From Sporosarcina sp. FSL K6-2383 (lineage in GTDB: Bacteria; Bacillota; Bacilli; Bacillales_A; Planococcaceae), in the NCBI RefSeq assembly GCF_038618305.1, contig NZ_CP152017.1, forward strand, positions 1,403,501 to 1,467,500: a stretch of DNA of 64,000 bases, written 5' to 3'. The position numbers were made by a program, and so were the translations under genes. Within the stretch, counting starts at the first letter, position 1. Each line of letters begins with the position of its first letter. Below the pieces are notes generated by a model. It did not search any database. It saw only the letters and a list, made by a program, of their open reading frames with translations, and was not told the DNA's origin. Positions 44,640 to 52,486 of this stretch are shown here, in pieces.

Positions 44640-45857
44640 TCATACAATTATGGGGTGCCTATCGTAATCAGTACCAATTCGGGAATCTGCAGTTCCGTTA
44701 CTGATGCCCAGCGCATACATATTTGCTGCATGGATATCAGCCGTTAAGGATGGGTTTGAAAAGGCGGCGGCTCTGCTTACAACAGGCAGCTGAAGATTTT
44801 TTTTATGTTCATTCAAATAAAGTCTCCCTGCTTGTGTCATGCCGAGTAGTCGTAAATAGGATGGATCAGATATATCGCGACGCATGGCATATGTGAAGCC
44901 GGTAAAAATATGTGTCAACATGCGCTGAATACGGGTCCACGTATATCTTTTGGATTTCACTTCACTCATGAACCCTTCGAATGTTCCATGATGGCTTGCT
45001 GCCCGGTATAGTAGGTTCTCAATGCCTTCTGTAATATCAGCAATTGTTCTAAGGCGTTCGGGCCCTTCACGTAAAATGGTGAAGCGTAGCAGCGGGTAGA
45101 AGGACGACCAATTACCGAATGCCTGCTGAGTCGCCTGCCAGTCAAGTAGACCTTGTTGTGTCATTGGTGGGATGAAATCTGACACTGTTGACAACGTATC
45201 CGAATCGAAAAATGATTTACGGATGCCGGTGGCACTTGCGATTTGATTGCCAACAATTGCATCATCATGGTATTGCGCAACGATGCGTGGAATTGTTGTA
45301 GCTGTCATCGTTGAGTTGATGTCTAAAGCTGATTGCATATAGTGAAAACCTAAAATGTTATTAGGCTTTGACAAATCAGCAAGTGCACCTTGAATATTAG
45401 TGGAGTTGGCAGCTGCGATATAAGCTTCGTTTAAAGCTTTTGGATAACTTAGTCCTCGGCTCGTTGCTTCTATTATAATTTGTTCATATTGAGTCCCTGC
45501 TTGTTGAATAAGGAGAAGGCTTCTTTCTAGTGGCTCAATATCTCCATCCTCGCTGCCGAAACAAAAAGCGCTGCATTGTGAAGCGTCTAACAGCTGAATA
45601 GCACCCTTGGCGAAGATTGGGGCGCTAGCTGTAGCAAATGCGTAAGGAAGCTCAAAAACGATGTCGACGCCATTAGACAGCGCCATTTTAGTACGCGTCC
45701 ATTTATCGACGAATGCGGGCTCTCCACGTTGTAGGAAATTACCACTCATGACGGCAATAACAATATCCGCTCCAGTTATTTTTTTAGCTTGCAAGGCGTG
45801 ATAGGCATGTCCATTGTGGAATGGATTATATTCAACAACAATCCCTGTTGCTTTCAA
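44640..45857 (-). CDS. tmcAL: tRNA(Met) cytidine acetate ligase (TmcAL/YlbM)
   Basis: 405 residues with the nucleotidyltransferase motif GIVVEYNPFHNGH at the N-terminus and later MSGNFLQRGEPA and FGSEDGDIEPL, typical of TmcAL, which acetylates C34 of elongator tRNA-Met using acetate and ATP. TTG start at 45857 chosen for AAAGGAGGG 6 nt upstream and because the family begins at this motif. Divergent from ylbN. Confidence 0.93.
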   Translation of the reverse strand: MKATGIVVEYNPFHNGHAYHALQAKKITGADIVIAVMSGNFLQRGEPAFVDKWTRTKMALSNGVDIVFELPYAFATASAPIFAKGAIQLLDASQCSAFCFGSEDGDIEPLERSLLLIQQAGTQYEQIIIEATSRGLSYPKALNEAYIAAANSTNIQGALADLSKPNNILGFHYMQSALDINSTMTATTIPRIVAQYHDDAIVGNQIASATGIRKSFFDSDTLSTVSDFIPPMTQQGLLDWQATQQAFGNWSSFYPLLRFTILREGPERLRTIADITEGIENLLYRAASHHGTFEGFMSEVKSKRYTWTRIQRMLTHIFTGFTYAMRRDISDPSYLRLLGMTQAGRLYLNEHKKNLQLPVVSRAAAFSNPSLTADIHAANMYALGISNGTADSRIGTDYDRHPIIV

Positions 45858-45927
45858 AGTGCTCCCTCCTTTGTTACAATGTATTGTAATTATACCTATG
45901 TGGCTGATGAAGTGACAAGAAAATATC

Positions 45928-45956
45928 TTGACATCCCTTTTCACCCATTATATAAT
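45928..45956 (+). promoter_or_regulatory. Perfect-consensus SigA promoter of ylbN-rpmF
   Basis: TTGACA (45928-45933), exactly 17 nt, TATAAT (45951-45956): 12 of 12 consensus bases. The start of transcription would fall about 20 nt before the ylbN start codon. Confidence 0.9.
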
Positions 45957-45983
45957 CAACATTGTTGTCTTGAGGTGATAGAC

Positions 45984-46517
45984 ATGAAATGGTCAATCCA
46001 TCAATTACAGAAATACAGGCAAGGCGCGATGCCGCTTGACGAAGCTGTCGACCTTGAATCCGTTAAGAAACGGAATCCGGAGATCCGGAATATTACGCCT
46101 GTCCGCGTTACCGGAAGTTGTACAATCGGTTCTAAGAAATTGACCTGCCGATTCCGGCTTGAAGGTACAATGACATTGCCTTGTTCCCGTACATGGGAAG
46201 ACGTAGATTTGCCGTTTGTAATCGAAGCTGATGAACAATTTAGCTGGGATGAAACGGTTCTCGCAGCAGACGATGAAATCCATCCCGTAGTGGGAGAGAC
46301 CATCGATCTGACCCCTGTCTTTGAGGAGCTCGTCCTCCTTGAAGTGCCGCTTCAAATTTTCAGCCCTAACGCTGATGATATGGTGCAGGCAAAAGGACAA
46401 GGCTGGTCATATACAACCGACGAGGCGTACAATGCCAAACTCCGCGAGGAAATGGCAACGAAAGTGGATCCAAGACTTGCCGGTTTGGCAAAATTCTTTG
46501 AATCCAAGGACGAATAA
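45984..46517 (+). CDS. ylbN: YceD/DUF177 family protein YlbN
   Basis: 177-residue acidic protein of the DUF177 (YceD) family, commonly encoded with rpmF and implicated in 23S rRNA accumulation. Cys-containing motif VTGSCTIGSKKLTCRFRLEGTMTLPCSRT and the C-terminal KVDPRLAGLAKFFESK. ATG 45984 has GAGGTGA 5 nt upstream. Same transcript as rpmF (24 nt apart). Confidence 0.93.
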   Translation: MKWSIHQLQKYRQGAMPLDEAVDLESVKKRNPEIRNITPVRVTGSCTIGSKKLTCRFRLEGTMTLPCSRTWEDVDLPFVIEADEQFSWDETVLAADDEIHPVVGETIDLTPVFEELVLLEVPLQIFSPNADDMVQAKGQGWSYTTDEAYNAKLREEMATKVDPRLAGLAKFFESKDE

Positions 46518-46541
46518 GGCGAACGTAAGGAGGTGCCCCAG

Positions 46542-46715
46542 ATGGCTGTACCAAAAAGAAGAACATCCAAAACAGTTAAAAACAAGCGCCGTACGCATTA
46601 TAAATTGCAAGTACCGGGAATGACTACTTGTACTAACTGTGGCGAAATCAAGTTGGCTCACCGCATTTGTAAATCATGCGGTCAATACAAAGGAAAAGAA
46701 GTAATAGGCGAATAA
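46542..46715 (+). CDS. rpmF: Ribosomal protein bL32
   Basis: 57 residues: [21 protein letters not shown] at the start and a zinc ribbon of two CxxC pairs (CTNC and CKSC), so the zinc-binding form of L32. AAGGAGGTG 6 nt before the ATG. Second gene of ylbN-rpmF. Confidence 0.97.
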   Translation: MAVPKRRTSKTVKNKRRTHYKLQVPGMTTCTNCGEIKLAHRICKSCGQYKGKEVIGE

Positions 46716-46731
46716 TAAGATTTGTCTATAA

Positions 46732-46769
46732 GGCTACCGTGAGACCATGGCTCACGGTAGCCTTTTTTC
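46732..46769 (+). terminator. Terminator after rpmF
   Basis: Perfect 12-bp stem GGCTACCGTGAG/CTCACGGTAGCC, then TTTTTT. Confidence 0.95.
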
Positions 46770-46785
46770 TATTTTAGAAAGCTTA

Positions 46786-46869
46786 CTACCGGATAGAGTG
46801 TTTTTATTACCGCATAGAAAACAAATACTACCGCATAGACACCATTTACTACCGTTCAACAATTTTCAG
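46786..46869. repeat. Array of four 21-bp units (CTACC type), copy 2
   Basis: CTACC, TTACC, CTACC, CTACC start at 46786, 46807, 46828 and 46849, exactly 21 bp apart. The first three continue with G-[GC]-ATAGA. The rest of each unit varies. It lies between the rpmF terminator and the next gene, in the opposite orientation to the array at 7630-7713. Confidence 0.85.
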
Positions 46870-46921
46870 CCCACTTTAGCAAAGATTCACGTATACTTAC
46901 TATAAAAAAGGGGGAATGGAC

Positions 46922-47680
46922 ATGCCTTATAAGATTGAAATTGAAAAAGGGATTGCTACATTCACAATCAACCGGCCTGAAATGCGCAATGCGGTCAATG
47001 CGGACGTGATGACAGGGCTGGAACAATTCCTTAATCAAATTGAGGATAATTTGGATATTGCTTATGCCGTTATTACAGGTGCAGGCGACCGAGCCTTTTG
47101 TTCGGGAGGCGACTTAGCAGAATTTCACGGTTTTCGGACAGCGGATGAGGCATTCCCGATGTTAAGCAAAATGGCGGGTCTATTATATCGCGTTGCTACA
47201 TTACCAATGCCGGTAATTGCTGTCGTTAACGGTGCGGCCGTCGGTGGTGGTTGTGAAATTGCGACAGCCTGTGATTATCGACTCGTATCATCGAGTACGA
47301 AAGCTGGATTCATCCAGGGGACATTGGCGATTACGACGGGTTGGGGAGGCGCAACACTACTATTCGAAAAAGATGGAAAGCATGACCGAGTATTTCGTTT
47401 GCTGTCAGAGGCAGAAGTCCATACAGCAGACCAGTTATTAGCTGCGGGTTGGGCAACGGAGCTCTATGAAGGTGATGCTGAAGAGGGCTTGAAACATTTC
47501 TTAACGAAAATGTTGACGATCCACCCATCGGTTCATCGTGCTTATAAAACCATTGCTATTCGCAAGTGGACGGCTGATTTTATGCGTGATCGTATGTTAG
47601 AAGAAGCGCGTCAATGCTCGCTTTTATGGGAAAGTGAAGCGCACCATAAGGCAGTAGAACAATTTCTAACAAAAAAATAA
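46922..47680 (+). CDS. Enoyl-CoA hydratase/isomerase (crotonase) family protein
   Basis: 252 residues: INRPEMRNAVNADVM, AFCSGGDLAEF (first oxyanion loop), NGAAVGGGCEIATACDYR with the first catalytic-type Glu, then AGFIQGTLAITTGWGGATLL. In true hydratases a Pro-Glu stands where this protein has Ile-Gln, so the second catalytic Glu seems missing; the GWGG pattern recalls ethyl/methylmalonyl-CoA decarboxylases. Hydratase in leucine breakdown or a CoA-ester decarboxylase are both possible. ATG 46922 with AAAGGGGGA upstream. Confidence 0.8.
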   Translation: MPYKIEIEKGIATFTINRPEMRNAVNADVMTGLEQFLNQIEDNLDIAYAVITGAGDRAFCSGGDLAEFHGFRTADEAFPMLSKMAGLLYRVATLPMPVIAVVNGAAVGGGCEIATACDYRLVSSSTKAGFIQGTLAITTGWGGATLLFEKDGKHDRVFRLLSEAEVHTADQLLAAGWATELYEGDAEEGLKHFLTKMLTIHPSVHRAYKTIAIRKWTADFMRDRMLEEARQCSLLWESEAHHKAVEQFLTKK

Positions 47681-47724
47681 CTGCACACTTTTAAGCCATG
47701 GAAAAATATTTTTTAAGACAAGGG

Positions 47725-47754
47725 TTGAAAACGGTTTCATTTATCGTTTACACT
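47725..47754 (+). promoter_or_regulatory. Promoter and CcpA (cre) operator of the acyl-CoA carboxylase operon
   Basis: TGAAAACGGTTTCA (47726-47739) matches the cre consensus TGWNANCGNTNWCA at every position. It overlaps TTGAAA (47725-47730), a possible -35, with TACACT 18 nt on (47749-47754). Binding here would block initiation, i.e. carbon catabolite repression. Confidence 0.7.
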
Positions 47755-47798
47755 AAAGAAGGAAGGGAAGTTCATGTTCACAAGTTAGGGGGATGGTT

Positions 47799-49154
47799 AT
47801 GCATAAAGTGTTGATTGCGAATCGTGGGGAGATCGCTCTTAGAATCATCAAAACTTGTCAGCGTCTTGGCATTAAAACGGTTGCTGTTTATTCGGAAGCG
47901 GATGCGGAGATGCCATTCGTCAAAGAAGCAGATGAGGCGTTTTTGCTTGGACCTGCACAAGTTCAACAATCTTATTTAAAAGCGGACGATATAATCGATA
48001 TTGCAATTCGTGAAGGGGTGGACGCTATTCATCCGGGTTATGGATTACTATCGGAAAACGCTGAATTTGTACGTAAAATTCAACAGGCGGGTATGGTCTT
48101 CATCGGACCTGATGCGGATACGATTGATAAAATGGGCGACAAGATTGGTTCGCGTGTGACGATGCAAGCGGCTGGGGTGCCGGTCGTTCCGGGAACTGAT
48201 GAAGGAGTTGCCTCGCTGGAGGAAGCAGTGCAAGCTGCGGCAGACATCGGCTATCCGGTCATGCTGAAAGCTAGCGCAGGAGGCGGAGGAATCGGCATGG
48301 TTCGGTGTGAAAATGAGCAAGCGCTCAGTCAACATTTTCAATCAATCAAAACCCGTGCCAAAGCTTATTTTGGCGATGATGTCGTTTTCCTTGAAAAGTT
48401 CATCGCCAACGCAAGGCATATTGAAGTGCAGATTTTTGGTGACCATCAAGGCAATGTTGTCCATCTGTTCGAGCGAAATTGTTCTGTACAGCGTCGCAAT
48501 CAAAAGGTGATTGAGGAATCACCTTCACCTCATTTACCAGAAGAAGCAAGACAGCGTTTGCTACAAGCTGCGGTCGATGCTGCGAAAGCAGTAGACTATA
48601 AAAATGCGGGGACTGTCGAATTTATTGTCGATGAAGACAATAAAATTTACTTTCTTGAAATGAATACAAGACTGCAAGTTGAGCACCCCGTAACAGAACT
48701 AGTGATGGGTTACGACCTTGTTAACTGGCAACTTGAAGTCGCTAAAGGCAATGAGTTACCGGTGAAAAATCAAGAGGAGATTCAGTCAACAGGTCATGCC
48801 ATTGAGTTTCGTGTCTATGCAGAGGATCCCGTTACATTCATGCCTTCACCAGGAACGATTGCAACACTTGACTGGGGAGATACAGCGGGCGTCCGTATTG
48901 ATGCTGGTTACGTCGAAGGTGATAAAGTGACGCCGTTTTATGATCCTTTGATTGCGAAAGTCATTGTGCATGCCAAAACTCGCAATGAAGCGATTCAGCA
49001 CTCACAAACATTTCTTACACAAGTAAACATAGCTGGCTTGAAAACGAATATCCCGTTATTTAACAAATTCCTGAAATCAGAGGAATTCCAAACAGGTGAT
49101 TATTCAACAGCAGTATTACCGGCTTGGTTGGACATACAAAAGGAGGAAAAATAA
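47799..49154 (+). CDS. Acyl-CoA carboxylase, biotin carboxylase subunit
   Basis: 451 residues: HKVLIANRGEIALRIIKTCQRLG, HPGYGLLSENAEF, KASAGGGGIGMV (ATP-grasp), FLEKFIANARHIEVQIFGD, ERNCSVQRRNQKVIEESPSP, FLEMNTRLQVEHPVTE. A complete biotin carboxylase of the AccC type. Directly followed by its own carrier and a 510-residue transferase, so it belongs to a methylcrotonyl-CoA or propionyl-CoA carboxylase and not to housekeeping acetyl-CoA carboxylase. ATG 47799 with AGGGGGA 5-6 nt upstream. Confidence 0.92.
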   Translation: MHKVLIANRGEIALRIIKTCQRLGIKTVAVYSEADAEMPFVKEADEAFLLGPAQVQQSYLKADDIIDIAIREGVDAIHPGYGLLSENAEFVRKIQQAGMVFIGPDADTIDKMGDKIGSRVTMQAAGVPVVPGTDEGVASLEEAVQAAADIGYPVMLKASAGGGGIGMVRCENEQALSQHFQSIKTRAKAYFGDDVVFLEKFIANARHIEVQIFGDHQGNVVHLFERNCSVQRRNQKVIEESPSPHLPEEARQRLLQAAVDAAKAVDYKNAGTVEFIVDEDNKIYFLEMNTRLQVEHPVTELVMGYDLVNWQLEVAKGNELPVKNQEEIQSTGHAIEFRVYAEDPVTFMPSPGTIATLDWGDTAGVRIDAGYVEGDKVTPFYDPLIAKVIVHAKTRNEAIQHSQTFLTQVNIAGLKTNIPLFNKFLKSEEFQTGDYSTAVLPAWLDIQKEEK

Positions 49155-49369
49155 TGACTCAATTGAAAGCAACGATGGCAGGAACAGTATTTACGGTAAA
49201 TGTAGCAGTCGGGGAAGAAGTAGCAGCAGGGCAAGTAGTACTTGTTCTGGAATCTATGAAAATGGAAATTCCAATTGAAGCAGAATCAGCTGGGAAAGTG
49301 ACAGCTATTAATGTAGAAGTGGGCGATTTCGTGAACGAAGAAGACGTTCTGGTGACAATCGAAGCTTAA
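49154..49369 (+). CDS. Biotin carboxyl carrier protein (single biotinyl domain)
   Basis: 71 residues, only the biotinyl domain: TMAGTVFTVNVAVGEEV, LESMKMEIPIEAE with the biotinylated Lys, VEVGDFVNEEDVLVTIEA. It lacks the Ala/Pro-rich N-terminal part of AccB. ATG overlaps the previous stop by 1 nt (TAATG) after AGGAGG. Confidence 0.93.
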   Translation: MTQLKATMAGTVFTVNVAVGEEVAAGQVVLVLESMKMEIPIEAESAGKVTAINVEVGDFVNEEDVLVTIEA

Positions 49370-49391
49370 GGGGAAATGGGGGAATGTCAGA

Positions 49392-50924
49392 ATGACTGCT
49401 TATAATGAAAAACTGGAAGCAAAGCTACAGGGGATTTTTGCGGGTGGCCATCAAAAATATCATGACAAATTGAAAGAACAAAACAAGCTTTTTGTTCGTG
49501 ATCGACTGGCATTATTGTTTGATGATGGAGAGTACACAGAGGATGGCAGATTCGCTAACTGTGAAGCGGGGGACTTACCAGCTGATGGCGTCGTCACGGC
49601 AATGGGGAAAGTAGACGGTCAGACCGTTTGCGTTATGGCAAATGATTCGACAGTAAAAGCGGGTTCTTGGGGAGCGCGTACTGTTGAGAAAATTATTCGT
49701 ATCCAGGAGATTGCAGAGAAAAATCGTGTGCCGATGCTCTATCTTGTCGATTCTGCAGGAGCGCGTATTACAGACCAGTTAGACATGTTCCCGAATCGAC
49801 GTGGGGCAGGGAAAATATTCCATAACCAGGTAAGGTTATCTGGATTTATCCCGCAGATTTGTATTTTGTTTGGACCTTCAGCCGCAGGTGGTGCGTATAT
49901 TCCTGCTTTTTGCGATGTTGTCATTATGGTGGATGGCAATGCATCGATGTATTTAGGATCACCACGTATGGCTGAGAAAGTGATTGGGGAAAAAGTGACG
50001 CTTGAGGAAATGGGCGGCGCACGGATGCATTGTTCGGTTAGTGGTTGCGGAGATGTGCTAGCAGCTAATGAAGAAGAGGCTATTGCGGAAGCTCGCCGGT
50101 ATTTAGCGTACTTCCCTTCGAACTTTACAGAGAAGCCTGCACTCCGGAGTACGGTGGAGGCGAAAGCCGGTAGGACGCTTGAAGCAATCATTCCGGAAAA
50201 TCAAAATGCACCATTCGATATGTATGAAGCGATTGATGCTTTGGTTGACGAAGGCAGTTTCTTTGATATTAAAAAGCTGTTCGCCCCTGAATTGATTACT
50301 GGTTTTGCGCGTATCGAAGGGCAACCCGTCGGCATTGTAGCGAACCAACCTAAAGTCAAAGGTGGCGTGTTATTCGTTGACTCGGCAGACAAGGCGACGA
50401 AATTCATTACGCTTTGTGATGCGTTTTCGATTCCGCTACTGTTCCTTGCAGATGTACCCGGCTTCATGATCGGTACGAAAGTGGAGCGTGCAGGCATTAT
50501 TCGTCATGGTGCCAAGCTAATTATGGCGATGAGTTCCGCGACAGTACCGAAAATTTCCGTTATCGTTCGAAAAGCTTATGGAGCAGGTCTTTATGCAATG
50601 GCAGGGCCAGCGTTTGAGCCGGACGTTTGCATTGCGTTACCAACAGCTCAAATTGCTGTCATGGGACCAGAAGCAGCTGTCAATGCCGTCTATTCGAATA
50701 AAATCGAAGCGATTGAAGATCCAAAAGAGCGACTGGCATTTGTTCAAGAAAAGCATCAGGAATACAAAGAGGAAATCGATATTTATAAATTGGCCTCTGA
50801 ATTGATTATTGATGAAATTGTCGCACCGTCAAGCTTGAGAAATGTGTTGGCAGAGCGATTCCGTTTCTATAGCTCAAAAGATATTGCACAGCCACCGAGA
50901 AAACACCCGGTATATCCTGTATAA
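49392..50924 (+). CDS. Acyl-CoA carboxylase, carboxyltransferase subunit (methylcrotonyl/propionyl type)
   Basis: 510 residues with both crotonase-like halves: QNKLFVRDRLALLFDDGEYTEDG, VDSAGARITDQLDMFPNRRGAGKIFHNQV, GPSAAGGAYIPAF (N half); LFLADVPGFMIGTKVERAGIIRHGAK, KAYGAGLYAMAG (C half). Similar in size and layout to YngE/MccB and PccB. Third gene of the operon, ending in a terminator. Confidence 0.92.
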   Translation: MTAYNEKLEAKLQGIFAGGHQKYHDKLKEQNKLFVRDRLALLFDDGEYTEDGRFANCEAGDLPADGVVTAMGKVDGQTVCVMANDSTVKAGSWGARTVEKIIRIQEIAEKNRVPMLYLVDSAGARITDQLDMFPNRRGAGKIFHNQVRLSGFIPQICILFGPSAAGGAYIPAFCDVVIMVDGNASMYLGSPRMAEKVIGEKVTLEEMGGARMHCSVSGCGDVLAANEEEAIAEARRYLAYFPSNFTEKPALRSTVEAKAGRTLEAIIPENQNAPFDMYEAIDALVDEGSFFDIKKLFAPELITGFARIEGQPVGIVANQPKVKGGVLFVDSADKATKFITLCDAFSIPLLFLADVPGFMIGTKVERAGIIRHGAKLIMAMSSATVPKISVIVRKAYGAGLYAMAGPAFEPDVCIALPTAQIAVMGPEAAVNAVYSNKIEAIEDPKERLAFVQEKHQEYKEEIDIYKLASELIIDEIVAPSSLRNVLAERFRFYSSKDIAQPPRKHPVYPV

Positions 50925-50936
50925 TTGAATCAAAGT

Positions 50937-50969
50937 AAAAAGGTCCGCCGTGCTTAGGTGGACCTTTTT
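50937..50969 (+). terminator. Terminator of the acyl-CoA carboxylase operon
   Basis: AAAAAGGTCC pairs with GGACCTTTTT around an inner CC/GG, then TTAACTT. Confidence 0.9.
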
Positions 50970-51094
50970 AACTTCATTCAGCCTCCGGCTGAATAAAGTT
51001 AAAGCCTCCGGCGGATGCCACAGATTTTGAAGGGAGTTAATTGAGCAAGCTCAATTCAAAATCTGGGCGCAATTACGCAGAGGCGTAATTGATA
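50969..51094 (+). repeat. Modular hairpin repeat, family 1, copy F
   Basis: Variable hairpin TAACTT-C-ATTCAGCC/GGCTGAAT-A-AAGTTA, then GCCTCCGGCGGATGCCACAG, ATTTTGAAGGGAG, TTAATTGAGC-AA-GCTCAATT (compare TTTTCGAGC/GCTCGAAAA of C and E), AAAATCTGG, and the end CAATTACGC-AGA-GGCGTAATTG. The last base is immediately followed by the ribosome binding site of panE. Confidence 0.9.
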
Positions 51095-51106
51095 GGGGGC
51101 TGTCGA

Positions 51107-52009
51107 ATGAACATAGTCATTGCAGGTGCAGGTTCAATTGGTCTGCTACTAGGATCGTTTTTGGCTGAAGCGGGAATGGCAGTAACATTTTATGTAAGAA
51201 GGGAAGAACAAGCGCAACTTATTCGAGACGAGGGGATTCAACGCATCAACCAGGATGGAACAGCGAGTGTTTACGATGTACGGGCAACGACGGACATCCG
51301 CCTGCTGGCGTCGCCTGCATTGTGGATTGTAGCTGTCAAATATGCAGGTATTCCTGATCTCCTTGCCGAACTGCAGCGAGGGGAAGTAAAAAACCCAATA
51401 TTATTTGTTCAAAATGGCATCGGTCATATGACGTTAGTAGAGAAAACCGATTTACCGCATATCGCTTTCGCCACGGTGGAGCATGGAGCGCGCAGGGTGG
51501 ATAATCGAACGGTTAATCATAATGGGGTGGGGATGCTAACAATTGCTCCATTTAGAGGGGGGAAGCAGTTATTTGACAGCGTTGGACAAGCGCATTCAGA
51601 AAAATTTCCTGTTCGTTATCATGTGGATGCTGAACAAATAATGATGCGTAAAGTTTTCATTAACTGTATGATTAACCCATTAACAGCTATTTTAAAAGTG
51701 GAAAATGGTGAATTGCTTACAAATGACTATTGCCGGCAACTATTTGATACTTTGTTTGATGAACTAATCACTGCGTTTCCGGAAATGGCAGAGGTTTTAA
51801 CATACGAAGCTGTGGTGGAGGTATGCAGAAAGACGGCGCGTAATCAGTCATCGATGTTGGCAGATTGTTTGGCAGCCCGTCCGATGGAAATCGATACGAT
51901 TGTCACGGCTGTCCTTCGTAAAGCAAAAGAACGTCATAAATCATTACCTTTTTTGACAATGCTTGAAACGATGCTCTATGCAATAAATCAGCGAGGGGAG
52001 GGAATGTGA
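51107..52009 (+). CDS. panE: 2-dehydropantoate 2-reductase
   Basis: Reduces ketopantoate to pantoate with NADPH for coenzyme A synthesis. 300 residues: MNIVIAGAGSIGLLLGSFLAEAG (Rossmann GxGxxG), VKYAGIPDLLAEL, ILFVQNGIGHM, RKVFINCMINPLTAIL with the catalytic Lys, and the Ser/Glu region near 260. Same location as ylbQ (panE) of B. subtilis. ATG 51107 with AGGGGG 7 nt upstream. Confidence 0.9.
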   Translation: MNIVIAGAGSIGLLLGSFLAEAGMAVTFYVRREEQAQLIRDEGIQRINQDGTASVYDVRATTDIRLLASPALWIVAVKYAGIPDLLAELQRGEVKNPILFVQNGIGHMTLVEKTDLPHIAFATVEHGARRVDNRTVNHNGVGMLTIAPFRGGKQLFDSVGQAHSEKFPVRYHVDAEQIMMRKVFINCMINPLTAILKVENGELLTNDYCRQLFDTLFDELITAFPEMAEVLTYEAVVEVCRKTARNQSSMLADCLAARPMEIDTIVTAVLRKAKERHKSLPFLTMLETMLYAINQRGEGM

Positions 52010-52396
52010 ATGGGAGTCATTACAACGATATTTGGGGGACTATTGTTGTTCCCGTATGTCGTCACGCTCATCTTCCTTATTGTTATGAGAAAGAGAGGAA
52101 GGGCGCCGTCATCGGTTATCGGTCTTGCTGCTGATATAACAACTCCCGTTCTATTTATAACCGTGTATATCATTTTTCGGACGATTATCGGAGAAGGAGC
52201 AGGTGTCTATATAGTTGGAGTTGCTTTGCTCATTGCAATCGTTAGCGTCGTCCTAGAAAGAATGAAAGTAAAAGAATTTCAAATTACACGTCTGCTCCGA
52301 AAAACATGGCGCTTATATTTTCTCGTTTTAACAGTAAGCTATATCCTTTTGATGCTTATCGGTATAATCATGAAGGTCATCGAGTACATGACTTGA
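52010..52396 (+). CDS. DUF3397 membrane protein (YllA-like)
   Basis: 128 residues with four membrane segments (about 4-25, 39-57, 66-82 and 100-122), matching DUF3397 found before bshC/mraZ in Bacillales. ATG directly follows the panE stop (TGAATG), with GGGAGGG upstream. Function unknown. Confidence 0.85.
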   Translation: MGVITTIFGGLLLFPYVVTLIFLIVMRKRGRAPSSVIGLAADITTPVLFITVYIIFRTIIGEGAGVYIVGVALLIAIVSVVLERMKVKEFQITRLLRKTWRLYFLVLTVSYILLMLIGIIMKVIEYMT

Positions 52397-52422
52397 AATG
52401 TGAGTAGTCTAAGCGTTTGTTT

Positions 52423-52451
52423 TTCAATCCTATAGCTTAGAATGCTATACT
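52423..52451 (+). promoter_or_regulatory. Promoter of bshC
   Basis: Extended -10 TG-C-TATACT (TATACT 52446-52451) with a poor -35 TTCAAT (52423-52428) at 17 nt. Confidence 0.5.
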
Positions 52452-52486
52452 CTTTTCATACTTAAAGTCACAAAGGGGCATGAACG

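Noticed and set aside
45789..45983. N-terminal extension of ylbN
   Set aside because: The open frame continues upstream through the perfect promoter; the ATG at 45984 has a proper ribosome binding site and matches the family start.
49739..50191. 150-codon minus-strand open frame
   Set aside because: Shadow of the carboxyltransferase gene.
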